Of a stretch of DNA of 64,000 nt, positions 45,761-56,405 are shown piece by piece (the stretch's first letter is position 1; every line of letters starts with the position of its first letter). The notes below the pieces were generated by a model, which did not search any database, was not told the DNA's origin, and saw nothing but the letters and a program-made list of their open reading frames with translations. The translations under genes and the position numbers were made by a program. Source of the DNA: Gracilibacillus kekensis (GTDB taxonomy: Bacteria > Bacillota > Bacilli > Bacillales > Amphibacillaceae). The stretch is taken from positions 186,001-250,000 of the forward strand of contig NZ_FRCZ01000002.1 of the NCBI RefSeq assembly GCF_900143085.1, written 5' to 3'.

Positions 45761-48034
45761 CTACTTTTTCTTTTTCTTTCTACCACCGTTTTTCTTCTTC
45801 TTGCCACCTGCTTTTTGTGATTTTTTTGCTGTCTTTTTTAATTTATTGTTATCCCGCTTCGTTTCGATAACTTTACCTTTCGTATGAGGACGGTTCTTTC
45901 TAGGTTTCATCCCTAGTATTTCAAAATCAACCGCTCTTTCGTCCAAATTGACTTGAGCTACTTTTACCGTAATTGCATCGCCTACCTGGAAGACATTACC
46001 GGTACGTTCACCGATCATAGCATAAGCCTTTTCATCAAAATGGTAATAGTCATCAGTCAGATAACTTACATGAACAAGACCTTCAACTGTATTAGGGAGT
46101 TCTACGAATAAACCAAAATTGGTAACAGAACTTATGACACCTTCATACTCTTCACCTATCTTATCCTGCATGTACTCCGCTTTTTTCAAGTCATCCACTT
46201 CACGCTCTGCATCTACTGCTGCACGTTCTTTTAAAGAAGCTTGTTTAGCGATATCTGGCATACGGTCTTTCCAATGGTTACGCGTTTTCGCATCTAATTT
46301 TTTTTCAACTAAATAGGTGCGAATTAAGCGATGAACCGTTAAGTCAGGATACCTTCTAATTGGTGATGTAAAGTGGGTATAAAATTCTGTTGCCAATCCG
46401 AAGTGGCCAACCCCTTGTGGATCGTATTTCGCTTGTTTCATCGAACGTAACATAAGCTTGGAAATAATCATTTCCTCTTCAGCTCCAGATACTTCATCCA
46501 ATACATTTTGTAATGCTTGTGGATGTATCTCATTTGAAGAGCCTTTAACGACATATCCGAACCTTGCGATAAATTCAAAAAAGGTTTGTAATTTTGATGG
46601 ATCTGGGTCCTCATGAATTCGGTGGATAAATGGTACATCCATCCAATGAAAATGCTCCGCAATCGTCTCATTTGCACATAACATGAATTCTTCAATTAAA
46701 CGTTCACCGACGGAACGTTCCCGGATCACTACATCATTTGCTTTACCTTCGTCATCTACAAGTACTTGTGCTTCTTTAAAATCGAAATCAATCGCACCAC
46801 GGCCAAAACGCTTACCGCGTAATATTTCTGCAAGCTTCTCCATATCCTGAAACATAGGTACTAACGATGAATATCTTTCCATTGTTTCTTGATCTTTATC
46901 AGCTAGTATTTGGTTTACTGCTTTATAAGTCATTCGCTCTGTTGTATTAATTACCGCCTGAAAAATGTCATGGTTTACAACTTCACCCTTAGGAGTAATT
47001 TCCATATCACAACCAAGTACAAGACGGTCCACCTGGGGATTTAATGAACAGATTCCATTCGATAAGCGATGCGGAATCATTGGAATGACACGATCAACCA
47101 AATAAACGCTTGTTCCACGTTCATAGGCTTCACGATCAATTGGTGAACCTTCCTTCACATAATGTGTAACATCTGCAATATAAACACCTAGTTTATAATT
47201 GCCATTTTCTATTTTTTTCACAGTAACTGCATCATCTAAATCTTTTGCGTCTGCACCATCAATTGTTACGATCACTTCGTCTCGAAGGTCTCGACGATCT
47301 TTTATTTCTTCTTCTGTTATTTCCTCGGAAATACTCTCTGCTTGTTCTAGAACTTCTTGAGGAAAATCAATTGCAATACCGTTTTTATAAATGATCGATA
47401 AAATATCCATACCTGGATCATTTTTATGACCAAGAATGTTAATTACTCTACCTTCCGCACTCATTCTACCTTCTGGAAATTTAGTGATCTCAACAATCAC
47501 TTTATGTCCACTTACTGCTCCCTTAGCTTCTCCCTTTGGAACAAAAATGTCATTGGGAATTCGTTTATCATCAGCAATTACAAATCCGAATGCTCCATTA
47601 TCCTCATAAGTACCGATAATTTCTTTCATATTCCGCTCGATGATTCTGACAACGACACCTTCTGCACGTTTCCCATCATCATCACGGTGATCAACACGAA
47701 CGAAAACTTTATCACCATTCATCGCTGACGATAAATCCGCATGGTTAAGATATACATCTTCCATTGTCTCATCGTCAGGTAATAAAAAGGCAAATCCTTT
47801 TGCATGCATTTGGATCGTGCCTCGTATTAGATTCATCTTCTCAGGTAATCCATAACGATTTTTTCGTGTTCGAATTAGCTCTCCATGTTCTTCTAGTTCA
47901 TTTAGCGTTTTAATTAATTCTGTAAATTGGTCTGCATCCTCTAACTCAAGAACATCCTCAAGTTCTTGCACAGACAGTGGCTTTGTAGCATTTTCTTTAA
48001 AATAATCTATAATTTGTTGTTGTAAATTTGCCAT
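45761..48034 (-). CDS. rnr: Ribonuclease R
   Basis: A 757-residue 3'-5' exoribonuclease with an N-terminal helix-turn-helix, cold-shock domains, a catalytic RNB domain ([11 protein letters not shown] with the metal Asp residues, near 270), an S1 domain and a lysine-rich tail ([12 protein letters not shown]). It degrades structured RNA, including mRNAs released by tmRNA. ATG 48034 with GAGGTG upstream gives [12 protein letters not shown]; a longer frame overlapping est is unlikely. Confidence 0.96.
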   Translation of the reverse strand: MANLQQQIIDYFKENATKPLSVQELEDVLELEDADQFTELIKTLNELEEHGELIRTRKNRYGLPEKMNLIRGTIQMHAKGFAFLLPDDETMEDVYLNHADLSSAMNGDKVFVRVDHRDDDGKRAEGVVVRIIERNMKEIIGTYEDNGAFGFVIADDKRIPNDIFVPKGEAKGAVSGHKVIVEITKFPEGRMSAEGRVINILGHKNDPGMDILSIIYKNGIAIDFPQEVLEQAESISEEITEEEIKDRRDLRDEVIVTIDGADAKDLDDAVTVKKIENGNYKLGVYIADVTHYVKEGSPIDREAYERGTSVYLVDRVIPMIPHRLSNGICSLNPQVDRLVLGCDMEITPKGEVVNHDIFQAVINTTERMTYKAVNQILADKDQETMERYSSLVPMFQDMEKLAEILRGKRFGRGAIDFDFKEAQVLVDDEGKANDVVIRERSVGERLIEEFMLCANETIAEHFHWMDVPFIHRIHEDPDPSKLQTFFEFIARFGYVVKGSSNEIHPQALQNVLDEVSGAEEEMIISKLMLRSMKQAKYDPQGVGHFGLATEFYTHFTSPIRRYPDLTVHRLIRTYLVEKKLDAKTRNHWKDRMPDIAKQASLKERAAVDAEREVDDLKKAEYMQDKIGEEYEGVISSVTNFGLFVELPNTVEGLVHVSYLTDDYYHFDEKAYAMIGERTGNVFQVGDAITVKVAQVNLDERAVDFEILGMKPRKNRPHTKGKVIETKRDNNKLKKTAKKSQKAGGKKKKNGGRKKKKK

Positions 48035-48072
48035 ATTACGCTTCACCTCTTTCTTATTTTTTAGTATGGCTA

Positions 48073-48813
48073 TTACCAATCAAGTGATGCGAGGAATTCT
48101 TCAACATCTTGATGTAATTGGTCTTTATCTTTACTAAATGTAATGGCATGTCCTGCATTTTCATACCATTTAATATGCTTATTATCTGATTCTACATTCT
48201 CATAAATATAATTCGCACTTTTTGGATTAATCATTTGATCGTGAGTTGCTTGTGCGACAAATGTCGGGGTATAAAGCATATCGACATTTTCTTTCACTCT
48301 CGTGATCGACTTTTCAATTTGTTGAAACAATTCTTTAGAATTCGTCAAAAGGTTGTCTACTTCCTCTTTGATAGTTTCTTCATCTTTTTTTTCTAATTGC
48401 TTGTATTCTTTCGCGAATTGTCTAAATCCAATTGTTAATTGTTCTTCATTATCAAAGAACATTGGAGAACACATCGTTACTACGCCTTGGAGAGGATTAT
48501 TGCAAGCAAGTCGCAAGCCTAGAACTCCCCCTAATGATAAGCCTGCAACCGCAATTTTTTGATAACCCTTTTCTTGTAAATGCTGATAGGCTTCTAGTAC
48601 GTCTTCCCACCATTGTTCAGCGGTCGCCTCAACTAATTCTTCTGGTGATGTGCCATGTCCGCGATAAATCGGTGCATAGCATGTATAACCTAAACTGTTT
48701 AAATGTCTCCCTAACATTCTGACATCTGCCGAGTGTCCAGTGAAGCCATGTAATAGTAATACCGCACGTTCGTCTCCTTCAAACATAAATGGTTGAGGTT
48801 GTTTCATTTTCAT
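48073..48813 (-). CDS. est: Carboxylesterase (Est/YvaK type)
   Basis: A 246-residue alpha/beta hydrolase: oxyanion region [14 protein letters not shown] (~22), nucleophile Ser in AGLSLGG (~93) and C-terminal His in [12 protein letters not shown] (~222). It hydrolyses short acyl esters; physiological substrate unknown. ATG 48813 follows GGAG at 8 nt, and the operon place between secG and rnr is as in B. subtilis. Confidence 0.92.
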   Translation of the reverse strand: MKMKQPQPFMFEGDERAVLLLHGFTGHSADVRMLGRHLNSLGYTCYAPIYRGHGTSPEELVEATAEQWWEDVLEAYQHLQEKGYQKIAVAGLSLGGVLGLRLACNNPLQGVVTMCSPMFFDNEEQLTIGFRQFAKEYKQLEKKDEETIKEEVDNLLTNSKELFQQIEKSITRVKENVDMLYTPTFVAQATHDQMINPKSANYIYENVESDNKHIKWYENAGHAITFSKDKDQLHQDVEEFLASLDW

Positions 48814-48880
48814 GATGGTCACTCCTTTCGTATCTAGTAAATATTTCTAAGTTTACTACACATTTAATTACTTTACTAAA

Positions 48881-48917
48881 GAAAAACATCCTCTGCATTA
48901 GTGCTGAGGATGTTTTA
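48881..48917 (-). terminator. Intrinsic terminator after secG
   Basis: Stem ACATCCTC / GAGGATGT with T-run (TTTTTC on the minus strand), 30 bp after the secG stop, separating it from est. Confidence 0.75.
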
Positions 48918-48948
48918 ATTGATGCTATTATATTGTCCTATTTCTGGA

Positions 48949-49179
48949 TTATAATAAATACGCAATCGCAAATGTTAGAACAAACAGTAACACACCAGTT
49001 ACGATCGTTCCACGATGCAATACAGCATCGACACCTTTTGCTTTTTGTTTACCGAATAATTGTTCTGCTCCACCTGAAATTGCTCCAGATAGTCCTGCGC
49101 TTTTTCCTGATTGTAATAATACAAATACAATTAATACGATGGCATCAATAATTAATAAAGTCATTGCAACGGTTAACAT
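48949..49179 (-). CDS. secG: Protein translocase subunit SecG
   Basis: A 76-residue protein with two membrane helices flanking the conserved [20 protein letters not shown] loop (split at ~23-43). Accessory subunit of the SecYEG channel. The ribosome-binding site is GGGGGG. Same gene order as B. subtilis, although eno, usually close by, is ~9 kb away. Confidence 0.95.
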   Translation of the reverse strand: MLTVAMTLLIIDAIVLIVFVLLQSGKSAGLSGAISGGAEQLFGKQKAKGVDAVLHRGTIVTGVLLFVLTFAIAYLL

Positions 49180-49332
49180 GTTGCAAACCCCCCTTAGACG
49201 TACAAATACATATTAACAATGTAGCAAAAAGTATCATAAATAGCAAGAAGTTTTTCTAAATCGATCACCATCATCATGGTATGATATATTTAAGTAGAGA
49301 TCAAGACCAACTCAATCTAATATTTAAACTAT

Positions 49333-49581
49333 ACTGCGAAGTACCTGAATAGTAATTTTGAAATAAGGTAAGTGTGTATCAGCCGCTTCGGCTTGCTCAC
49401 TTCGCTTTCCAGGGGCATGCTCTTCAGCTAACTTTTTCAAGCGGTCTGTGCTTGAAAAAAGTTAGCAGAAGGGAAAATCCCACGGAAAGGGGAAGTGGGC
49501 AGCCGAAGCGAATATTTAATAATTAGAATATTTCAAATTTACCACTTAGATTTATAAAATACCCATCAGTTACTTCGCAGT
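49333..49581 (-). repeat. Dispersed palindromic element, copy F (full-length, with matching outer ends)
   Basis: The core (49382-49510) begins GCCGCTTCGGCTTGCTCACTTCG and ends GAAGTGGGCAGCCGAAGCG, with an inner stem CTTCAGCTAACTTTTTCAAGC / GCTTGAAAAAAGTTAGCAG. The outer ends ACTGCGAAGTA (49333) and TACTTCGCAGT (to 49581) are inverted repeats, so the whole 249 bp looks like one mobile-type unit. It sits in the divergent gap between secG and the hydrolase gene. Confidence 0.85.
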
Positions 49582-49606
49582 TTGTGTCTACAAGGAGGTT
49601 AAGTAT

Positions 49607-50554
49607 ATGTATGAAGAGTCGTTTTGGTATCATACTAATGATCAACATCAGCTTTTTGTCAGGTGTTGGCGGAATACGGTACAACCAAAAGCGGTTGTAC
49701 AGCTTGCTCATGGTATGGTCGAACATATTGAAAGGTATAACGAATTTGCTACATATTTGGCAGATCAGGGCTTTATTGTATACGGTCATGATCATCGCGG
49801 ACATGGAAGAACAGGGGAAAAAGCTGACAGTTTAGGCTTTTTTGCAGAAAAGGATGGGTTTGAACGTGTGGTGCAAGACTGTATCGAACTAACAGAATTC
49901 CTAAAGAAAGAACATCCCTCTCTTCCTGTTTTCCTCATTGGACATAGTATGGGTTCTTTTATCAGTCGTCGTTATATCATGTTAAATCCAGAATACCTTA
50001 ATGGAGTAATATTAGTAGGAACGGGATTCCAGCCATCAGGTTTACTCAAATTTGGAAAAGGGATGGTCAAATCCGTCCGTTTATTAAAAGGGAAATTATC
50101 TCCTTCACCATTAATGAATAACCTTACCTTTTTGGGCTATAACAAAAAAACGGATAAACATACTAAGTTGGATTGGCTCTGTTCCAACCCAACGGAAGTT
50201 AAAAAATATCAAAAAGACCCATTGTGTGGTTTTATACCAAGTCTTCAATTTTTTTATGATTTTTATAAAGGTATTGAAAGTATTCAATCAAAAGCAAATT
50301 CGTTTCATATACCTAAAGATCTTCCACTACTATTTCTAAGTGGAAAAGAAGATCCTGTTGGTCAGTATGGAAAGGGAGTTGAAAAGACTGTTTCCTTTTA
50401 TCAATCAATCGGGATGGAGTCTATTGAATATCACTTATACAATTATAGTAGACATGAGTTATTAAACGAAACGAATAAAGAAGAAGCATTCCAAGACATT
50501 AGCGAATGGCTAAATAGGCAAATTGCTTGTAAGAAAAGCACCCAATACGTATAA
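49607..50554 (+). CDS. Alpha/beta hydrolase (monoacylglycerol-lipase / lysophospholipase-like)
   Basis: A 315-residue Hydrolase_4 family protein: HGMVEHIERYNEFATYLADQG (split, ~34-54), YGHDHRGHGRTG, nucleophile Ser in IGHSMGSF (~112), and LFLSGKEDPVGQYG with the Asp (~248); the C-terminal His is in SRHELLNE (~287). It probably cleaves a lipid ester in the cytosol. A strong AAGGAGG site precedes it. Confidence 0.85.
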   Translation: MYEESFWYHTNDQHQLFVRCWRNTVQPKAVVQLAHGMVEHIERYNEFATYLADQGFIVYGHDHRGHGRTGEKADSLGFFAEKDGFERVVQDCIELTEFLKKEHPSLPVFLIGHSMGSFISRRYIMLNPEYLNGVILVGTGFQPSGLLKFGKGMVKSVRLLKGKLSPSPLMNNLTFLGYNKKTDKHTKLDWLCSNPTEVKKYQKDPLCGFIPSLQFFYDFYKGIESIQSKANSFHIPKDLPLLFLSGKEDPVGQYGKGVEKTVSFYQSIGMESIEYHLYNYSRHELLNETNKEEAFQDISEWLNRQIACKKSTQYV

Positions 50555-50578
50555 TTAGCATGCTACACATGATTTCCC

Positions 50579-50608
50579 TTGAAATATGACCCATAAAAAG
50601 AGTAAAAT
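50579..50608 (+). promoter_or_regulatory. Candidate promoter of ptsHI
   Basis: TTGAAA (50579-50584), 18-bp spacer, TAAAAT (50603-50608), ~50 bp before ptsH. Confidence 0.5.
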
Positions 50609-50656
50609 TAAGTTGTAGTATTATCTAAAATCATATTACTTAGGAGGTTTTTTATT

Positions 50657-50926
50657 ATGGCAGTAGAAAAAACAGTAACAATCACAGACGAGACAGGGGT
50701 TCACGCACGTCCAGCAACAGTACTAGTAAATAAAGCAGGTAGTTTCGCATCAGATATGAACTTAGAATATAACGGTAAGTCAATTAACCTTAAATCAATT
50801 ATGGGTGTTATGTCTCTAGGGATCCCACAAGGTGCAGAAATCAAAATTGTTGCAGACGGTTCTGACGAGCAAGAAGCTCTAGATGCAGTCGTTGAAGTAA
50901 TTAAATCAGAAGGTCTAGGAGAGTAA
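50657..50926 (+). CDS. ptsH: Phosphocarrier protein HPr
   Basis: An 89-residue HPr. The catalytic His15 (GVHARPA; residue 16 with Met) takes phosphate from enzyme I, and Ser46 (NLKSIMG) is the HPr-kinase site that creates the CcpA corepressor in Gram-positives. This links to the cre sites at the sugar operon. GGAGG precedes it. Confidence 0.97.
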   Translation: MAVEKTVTITDETGVHARPATVLVNKAGSFASDMNLEYNGKSINLKSIMGVMSLGIPQGAEIKIVADGSDEQEALDAVVEVIKSEGLGE

Positions 50927-50933
50927 TTTTTAA

Positions 50934-52649
50934 ATGAGTTCATTAACAGGTATAGCAGCATCTAACGGGATAGCTATAGCTAAAGCTTATAAATTAGCTA
51001 TTCCTGACCTTTCTTTTGAAAAAAAGAATGTAGAAGATACGAACAGTGAAGTAGACCGTTTAACGAAAGCCTTAGATATTTCCAAATCTGAATTGGAAAA
51101 GATTAAAGAGCATGCTCGCACCTCATTAGGTGACGAGCATGCAGAAATTTTTTCTGCTCACTTGTTGGTTCTAAGTGATCCTGAATTGATTAACCCAATT
51201 GAGGACAAGATCAAGACTGATAGTGTAAATGCTGAATTTGCATTAGACGAAACAGCACAAATGTTTATTCAAATGTTCGAAAACATGGAAAATGAATATA
51301 TGAGAGAACGTGCCGCAGATATTAAGGATGTAACCAAACGTGTGATGGCACATTTATTAGATGTATCATTTCCTAATCCAGCTTTAATAGATGAGCAAGT
51401 CGTTGTAATCGCAGAAGACTTAACACCGTCGGATACGGCACAATTGAATAAACAATTTGTACAAGGTTTCACTACAAATATTGGTGGACGTACATCACAC
51501 TCCGCCATTATGGCTCGCTCGCTGGAAATTCCTGCAGTTGTAGGAACAAAAGATGTAACAGAACAGGTGAAACAAGGAGATATCTTAATTGTTGATGGCA
51601 TCGATGGTGAAGTTATTATTAACCCATCAGAGGAGCAAGTAAAATCCTATCAACAAAAACAAGAAGACTTCGAGAAACAAAAACAGGAATGGGCGAAATT
51701 GAAAGACGAACCTTCCGTTTCAAAAGATGGGCACCATGTGGAGCTTGTAGCTAATATCGGTACACCAAATGATGTCGAAGGTGTTTTAAATAATGGCGGC
51801 GAAGGTGTCGGCTTATACCGGACAGAATTTCTATATATGGGTAAAAACGAACTGCCAACAGAAGATGAGCAATTTGATGCTTATAAATCTGTTCTGGAAC
51901 AAATGGGTGAAAAACCTGTTGTTGTTCGTACGCTTGACATTGGTGGCGACAAAGAGCTGCCATACCTTGAATTACCTGAAGAGATGAATCCCTTCCTCGG
52001 TTTCCGTGCCATTCGTTTATGCTTAGAGCGCGATGATATTTTCCGTACACAGCTACGTGCACTACTTCGTGCAAGTACATATGGAAATTTAAAGATCATG
52101 TTCCCTATGATCGCTACCTTGGATGAATTCCGTCAAGCGAAAGCACTACTTCTTGAAGAAAAAGACAAGCTTACACAGGAAGGTACTGATGTATCAGATG
52201 ATATCGAAATCGGTATTATGGTAGAAATTCCTTCTACCGCTGTAATTGCTCGTCAATTTGCCAAAGAAGTCGACTTTTTCAGTATCGGAACAAATGATTT
52301 AATTCAATATACATTGGCAGCTGACCGTATGAATGAACGTGTTAGCTACTTGTATCAACCATACCATCCTGCAATCCTTAACCTTGTCCATAATGTGATT
52401 GAAGCAGCGCATGCTGAAGGAAAATGGGCAGGTATGTGTGGAGAAATGGCTGGCGATTCGATCGCGATTCCTATTCTTTTAGCTCTAGGTCTTGACGAAT
52501 TCAGTATGAGCGCAACTTCTATCCTACCAGCTCGTACACAAATCAAAGACTTATCTAAAGAAGAATTAGCTTCTTATAAAGAGCAACTACTTAGCATGAA
52601 CACGGCAGACGATGTAGAAGCTTTTGTCCGTGAAAAGACAAATCAATAA
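50934..52649 (+). CDS. ptsI: Phosphoenolpyruvate-protein phosphotransferase (enzyme I)
   Basis: A 571-residue enzyme I: active His in [13 protein letters not shown] (~190), PEP-binding RTEFLYM and [12 protein letters not shown], and CGEMAGD with the catalytic Cys near residue 502. It starts the PTS phosphorelay by passing phosphate from PEP to HPr. Separated from ptsH by 7 bp; one operon ending in a clear terminator. Confidence 0.97.
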   Translation: MSSLTGIAASNGIAIAKAYKLAIPDLSFEKKNVEDTNSEVDRLTKALDISKSELEKIKEHARTSLGDEHAEIFSAHLLVLSDPELINPIEDKIKTDSVNAEFALDETAQMFIQMFENMENEYMRERAADIKDVTKRVMAHLLDVSFPNPALIDEQVVVIAEDLTPSDTAQLNKQFVQGFTTNIGGRTSHSAIMARSLEIPAVVGTKDVTEQVKQGDILIVDGIDGEVIINPSEEQVKSYQQKQEDFEKQKQEWAKLKDEPSVSKDGHHVELVANIGTPNDVEGVLNNGGEGVGLYRTEFLYMGKNELPTEDEQFDAYKSVLEQMGEKPVVVRTLDIGGDKELPYLELPEEMNPFLGFRAIRLCLERDDIFRTQLRALLRASTYGNLKIMFPMIATLDEFRQAKALLLEEKDKLTQEGTDVSDDIEIGIMVEIPSTAVIARQFAKEVDFFSIGTNDLIQYTLAADRMNERVSYLYQPYHPAILNLVHNVIEAAHAEGKWAGMCGEMAGDSIAIPILLALGLDEFSMSATSILPARTQIKDLSKEELASYKEQLLSMNTADDVEAFVREKTNQ

Positions 52650-52697
52650 TTAAAGAACAACTGAATTTCCATCTTAGTTGTTCCGATATAATTAACA

Positions 52698-52729
52698 AAA
52701 AACGCTTGGATTTTTATCTAAGCGTTTTT
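52698..52729 (+). terminator. Intrinsic terminator of ptsHI
   Basis: Stem AAAACGCTTGGAT / ATCTAAGCGTTTT with one mismatch and TTTTT on the plus strand. Confidence 0.9.
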
Positions 52730-52771
52730 CACGTTAGGAATGTATTGGATTTGATGAAATGCGAAGCAGTT

Positions 52772-53101
52772 TCACCTGTTTTCCGTTATTTTTGAAGATA
52801 CAACTTTGTCATCCTCGATTATTATTTCATATGTTGTTTGTAAATCATCCTGAAGTATGATCACCTCATAAATTGTAGCGTTATCAGAAACTCCAGCTCT
52901 TGCCTTCATATTCTTTGAAATATTATCAATTTCATAGTCACCGTCTATGACAGTATTAAAATGAGGTTCGATTATATTCTTTTCAAGATCACTTTGTAAA
53001 TTAAAATTTGGAAGTATCATAATCAAAATTATAATTGACAGTGGTATAGCGATAAGAAAAAATATTTTAATATCAAATTTCTTTTTCTTAGCAGTTTCCA
53101 T
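52772..53101 (-). CDS. Small membrane-anchored protein of unknown function
   Basis: A 109-residue protein: a lysine-rich start, one membrane helix at about 12-32 (IKIFFLIAIPLSIIILIMIL), then an extracytoplasmic domain with DGDYEIDNISKN, predicted to be mostly beta. ATG 53101 has AGGAG 7 nt upstream. No family recognised. It has no operon partner; it converges with ptsI and lies near a diguanylate cyclase gene. Confidence 0.65.
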   Translation of the reverse strand: METAKKKKFDIKIFFLIAIPLSIIILIMILPNFNLQSDLEKNIIEPHFNTVIDGDYEIDNISKNMKARAGVSDNATIYEVIILQDDLQTTYEIIIEDDKVVSSKITENR

Positions 53102-53241
53102 ATTCAATCTCCTTTTTAAGCAAACATTACCACTTATATATTAACATACAATTCCTGTTTTCATTTTATCTTTTAGTAGTTCGGACAATAATTGTGATTA
53201 TCCTACCTCAAGATATTATGAGGTTCGAGCCATACGGACAG

Positions 53242-54255
53242 CTAAGCCGAGATAAACGTTTGATTTTTACCATTTGCTTTTGCCTGATATAATAACTTGT
53301 CCGCCTCTACAAATAATTGTTGGGAAGACAATCCTTTTCGACCTTCTGCCAGCCCTATGCTAATAGTAACTGGATTATCAGCCTTTATTTCATGATGATA
53401 TTCATCTTTCAATTTGATTCTGATGGTTTCAATTAATTGAAAGGTTTCTTCTAGCGTTTTATTCTCCAATACAACGATGAATTCTTCACCACCATATCGA
53501 AACACTTCATCATCCAGTGATATTTGCCGTTTGATTGTTTGCGCAATCCTTTTCAAAATAATATCGCCTACATGATGACCATAGCTGTCATTGATCGTTT
53601 TAAAATCATCAATATCGATAATGGCTATTTGAAAGAAGGCTTTATTGTTTAATTGTTGGATAGCTTGTACATTAGCTATATATTCACGAAATACCTTTAC
53701 ATTATAAATTCCTGTTAAACTATCAATTTTCGCCTCTTTTTCTAATAATACACTTTGACTTCTCATTCTCTCGCCCAGAAGAGACTGTGCGATTATAATG
53801 CCAGTAAGTAAGGCATGTAGTGCTAATAAAGGAATCAGATAATATATCGTATTGTCAGTTTGAAAGACTTCTGTACCATATTTGTTTACATAATAGTATG
53901 TGTAGATTAAGTTAGCTATTCCCATTAACAAGACCGGTTTATAGTTAAAGTATAACGATAAAACAACCACATAAAAAAAACTAAACATATAACCTGTTAT
54001 GTAATGCTCAAAAAAATAAGGTTGAATGGCAAATATAAAAACCAGTAGATATTGGAGACCGTTTGTAAATATCCTTCTCCAAATAAGGAATGTAGGTATA
54101 AAGTAACAAACAACCCCACCAATAAATAATTCCAGTCCTATCTTAACGCCCAGACCAGGGATCGCTACAAGGCTGCCAACTGTTAATAATATCCAACAAG
54201 TACTGATTAATAATTTATTACGCGCATGTAAAGAAAAAACTTCTGAGCTTTTCAT
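53242..54255 (-). CDS. Membrane diguanylate cyclase (GGDEF domain)
   Basis: A 337-residue protein with five or six N-terminal membrane segments (to about 170) and a C-terminal GGDEF domain. The active site is RYGGEEF (GGEEF variant, competent) and the substrate loop includes DIDDFKTINDSYGHHVGD (~222). It should make c-di-GMP from two GTP. No inhibitory RxxD is obvious at the usual spacing. The start at ATG 54255 follows GGTGA. Confidence 0.88.
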   Translation of the reverse strand: MKSSEVFSLHARNKLLISTCWILLTVGSLVAIPGLGVKIGLELFIGGVVCYFIPTFLIWRRIFTNGLQYLLVFIFAIQPYFFEHYITGYMFSFFYVVVLSLYFNYKPVLLMGIANLIYTYYYVNKYGTEVFQTDNTIYYLIPLLALHALLTGIIIAQSLLGERMRSQSVLLEKEAKIDSLTGIYNVKVFREYIANVQAIQQLNNKAFFQIAIIDIDDFKTINDSYGHHVGDIILKRIAQTIKRQISLDDEVFRYGGEEFIVVLENKTLEETFQLIETIRIKLKDEYHHEIKADNPVTISIGLAEGRKGLSSQQLFVEADKLLYQAKANGKNQTFISA

Positions 54256-54321
54256 TGATGTCACCGCCTGAATTCGGTTTAAACTACTTTTATTATAGTT
54301 CTTTATTCCTAACTAAGCAAT

Positions 54322-54360
54322 AAAAAAGAGTTACCAGCCTAACATGCTGATAACTCTTCT
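54322..54360 (-). terminator. Intrinsic terminator of the second siderophore-import operon
   Basis: Stem AGAGTTATCAG / CTGGTAACTCT (one G-T pair, 8-nt loop) with TTTTTTATTG on the minus strand, right after the permease gene. Confidence 0.9.
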
Positions 54361-54361
54361 T

Positions 54362-56401
54362 TTACATCTTCCACTTATTTGAGCGGTTCATTAACCATAA
54401 AAAGTAAGGGGCCCCAATAATTGCGATAATGATACCTGAAGGAATTTCTTTAGGCACCAGCAGAGTTCTGCTAAGTACATCCGCTATCATTAGAAATACA
54501 CCACCTAACAAAGCCGATGTCATAAATAATTGTTTATGCGCTGGTCCTAAAAGCATACGAGCAACATGTGGAGCAATTAATCCAACAAACCCAATAGTTC
54601 CAACTGTTGCGACACTGGCAGCTGCTACAATCGATGCTAATAATGCTAAATAAAATCGAGTTTTTAGCACAGGTAAACCTAATCCTTTTGCTGTGTCATC
54701 CCCCAATGCAAGTGTATGAATTCGATCACTAATTAAGAAGACGATCGGCACCAATATAATCAAAGGTCCAACAAGATAATATAATAATTCTGTCCAACTT
54801 TTAGCATAAGTTGTCCCTGACAGCCAAGTTAATGCAGAAGCAACGGCCATATCTGAGCGTACTACAATGATTTGAATGATCGCAGAACCAAAAGCAGAGA
54901 CACCTATTCCTAATAAAGCTAATAACGCTGGTTGAAAATCTGCTCGATAAGCTAACACCATAACGATTAAGAAGGCTATAATTGCACCAGTAAATGCCCC
55001 CACCGGCACCCATACTGCTGAAACCGATCCTATAAAAAGGAAAATCATTGCACCTACACCTGCACCGGAAGTGATACCGATAACCGATGGATCTGCTAAC
55101 GGATTTCGTAAAACTCCTTGAAAAATATAACCACTGATTGCAAGTAAAATACCACTTCCTGCTGCTACGAGTAATCGAGGCAAACGTAAATCCAATGCCA
55201 TATTTTTAATAAAGGTATCATTATTCATAAATATCGCTTGAAACGTTTCTACTAATTGTATGCCTTTGTTTCCTGTCGATATCCCAATAAAAAGTGTCAA
55301 AAGTGCAATCGCTACTAAAATAGGGATAATCCATCTTTGGAATTTTACAGATTTAATCTGTCCTGCTAATATTCCTGTATCCTTACTGCTATAATTTTTG
55401 TTTTGTTTTCTCATAATAAGAAAAATTAACCATGGCGCACCAATAAATGCTGTGATTGCACCAACAGGTAGCTCAGAAAAAGTTGGATCTAAAATTCTAG
55501 CAAGTACGTCTGCTCCTATTAAAACAATTGCTCCCCACAAAAAGGAACCTAAAATAACCAAATAGTGTTTTTGAAAACCAAGCAGTTTTATTAAATGAGG
55601 TGCAATAATTCCTACAAAACCGATCGGACCCACTACACTCACAGTGACGGCGGTTAGAAATACGGCTAGAGTTATGGTTATGATTCTCGTTCGTTCTATG
55701 TTTTGCCCTAAACCAGTAGCCACCTCATCACCTAATTGAAATAAATCAAGCGATCTCGCAATTAAAAGTGAACCGACCATCCCTACGAAAATAAAAGGAT
55801 AAGTAAACTGAACCCCTTCCCAATTATTTTGAACTAAAGTACCTGATCCCCATAAAAATAAACCAGCTGTTTCATTTTCAAAGAAAATTTGCAACATTGA
55901 CGTAAATGCCGAAAACATCATGGTAACTACCATTCCAGCAAGCACCATTTTAACGGGGCTTGCGTTTGCTACACCTGCTAATGTATAAACTAAAACAGCA
56001 GTCAAAATACCACCAACAAATGCAACTAGTAAACCACTCCAACCACTAGTTGAAGATATAAACACACTAGCAAACACGACAGCAAAATATGAACCGGAGT
56101 GGATTCCAAGTGTACTAGCAGAAGCCAGTGGATTTTTCGTGATTGTTTGTAATAACGCACCAGAGACTGCCAGTGCTCCACCTGCTAAAACACCTATTAC
56201 GGCTCGCGGCATTCGTAAATATCTTATGGTGTGGTGTTCTAACACATCTTTTGGAGCAAATATTGCTTCTAATATTGTCTTTGGAGCGATCGAGACACTT
56301 CCCTGATTCATATGTATAAATAATAATAAAAGCAAAAGGACGGTTCCGCCCCCAAAGGTCAGAACCGTTCTTCCAATATATGTTTTAGTTTTCGTTACCA
56401 T
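54362..56401 (-). CDS. Fused double FecCD permease of a siderophore ABC importer
   Basis: A 679-residue protein of two tandem FecCD domains (~1-335 and ~350-679), each with about nine or ten membrane segments; the repeated blocks GALLQTITKNPLASASTLGI and FQGVLRNPLADPSVIGI, and GFVGIIAPH / GFVGLIAPH, show the duplication. A single FhuB-like chain replaces the usual heterodimer. No ATPase gene follows, so a shared one (YusV/FhuC or YclP type) is needed. Four bp separate it from the binding protein gene. Confidence 0.9.
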   Translation of the reverse strand: MVTKTKTYIGRTVLTFGGGTVLLLLLLFIHMNQGSVSIAPKTILEAIFAPKDVLEHHTIRYLRMPRAVIGVLAGGALAVSGALLQTITKNPLASASTLGIHSGSYFAVVFASVFISSTSGWSGLLVAFVGGILTAVLVYTLAGVANASPVKMVLAGMVVTMMFSAFTSMLQIFFENETAGLFLWGSGTLVQNNWEGVQFTYPFIFVGMVGSLLIARSLDLFQLGDEVATGLGQNIERTRIITITLAVFLTAVTVSVVGPIGFVGIIAPHLIKLLGFQKHYLVILGSFLWGAIVLIGADVLARILDPTFSELPVGAITAFIGAPWLIFLIMRKQNKNYSSKDTGILAGQIKSVKFQRWIIPILVAIALLTLFIGISTGNKGIQLVETFQAIFMNNDTFIKNMALDLRLPRLLVAAGSGILLAISGYIFQGVLRNPLADPSVIGITSGAGVGAMIFLFIGSVSAVWVPVGAFTGAIIAFLIVMVLAYRADFQPALLALLGIGVSAFGSAIIQIIVVRSDMAVASALTWLSGTTYAKSWTELLYYLVGPLIILVPIVFLISDRIHTLALGDDTAKGLGLPVLKTRFYLALLASIVAAASVATVGTIGFVGLIAPHVARMLLGPAHKQLFMTSALLGGVFLMIADVLSRTLLVPKEIPSGIIIAIIGAPYFLWLMNRSNKWKM

Positions 56402-56405
56402 AAAA

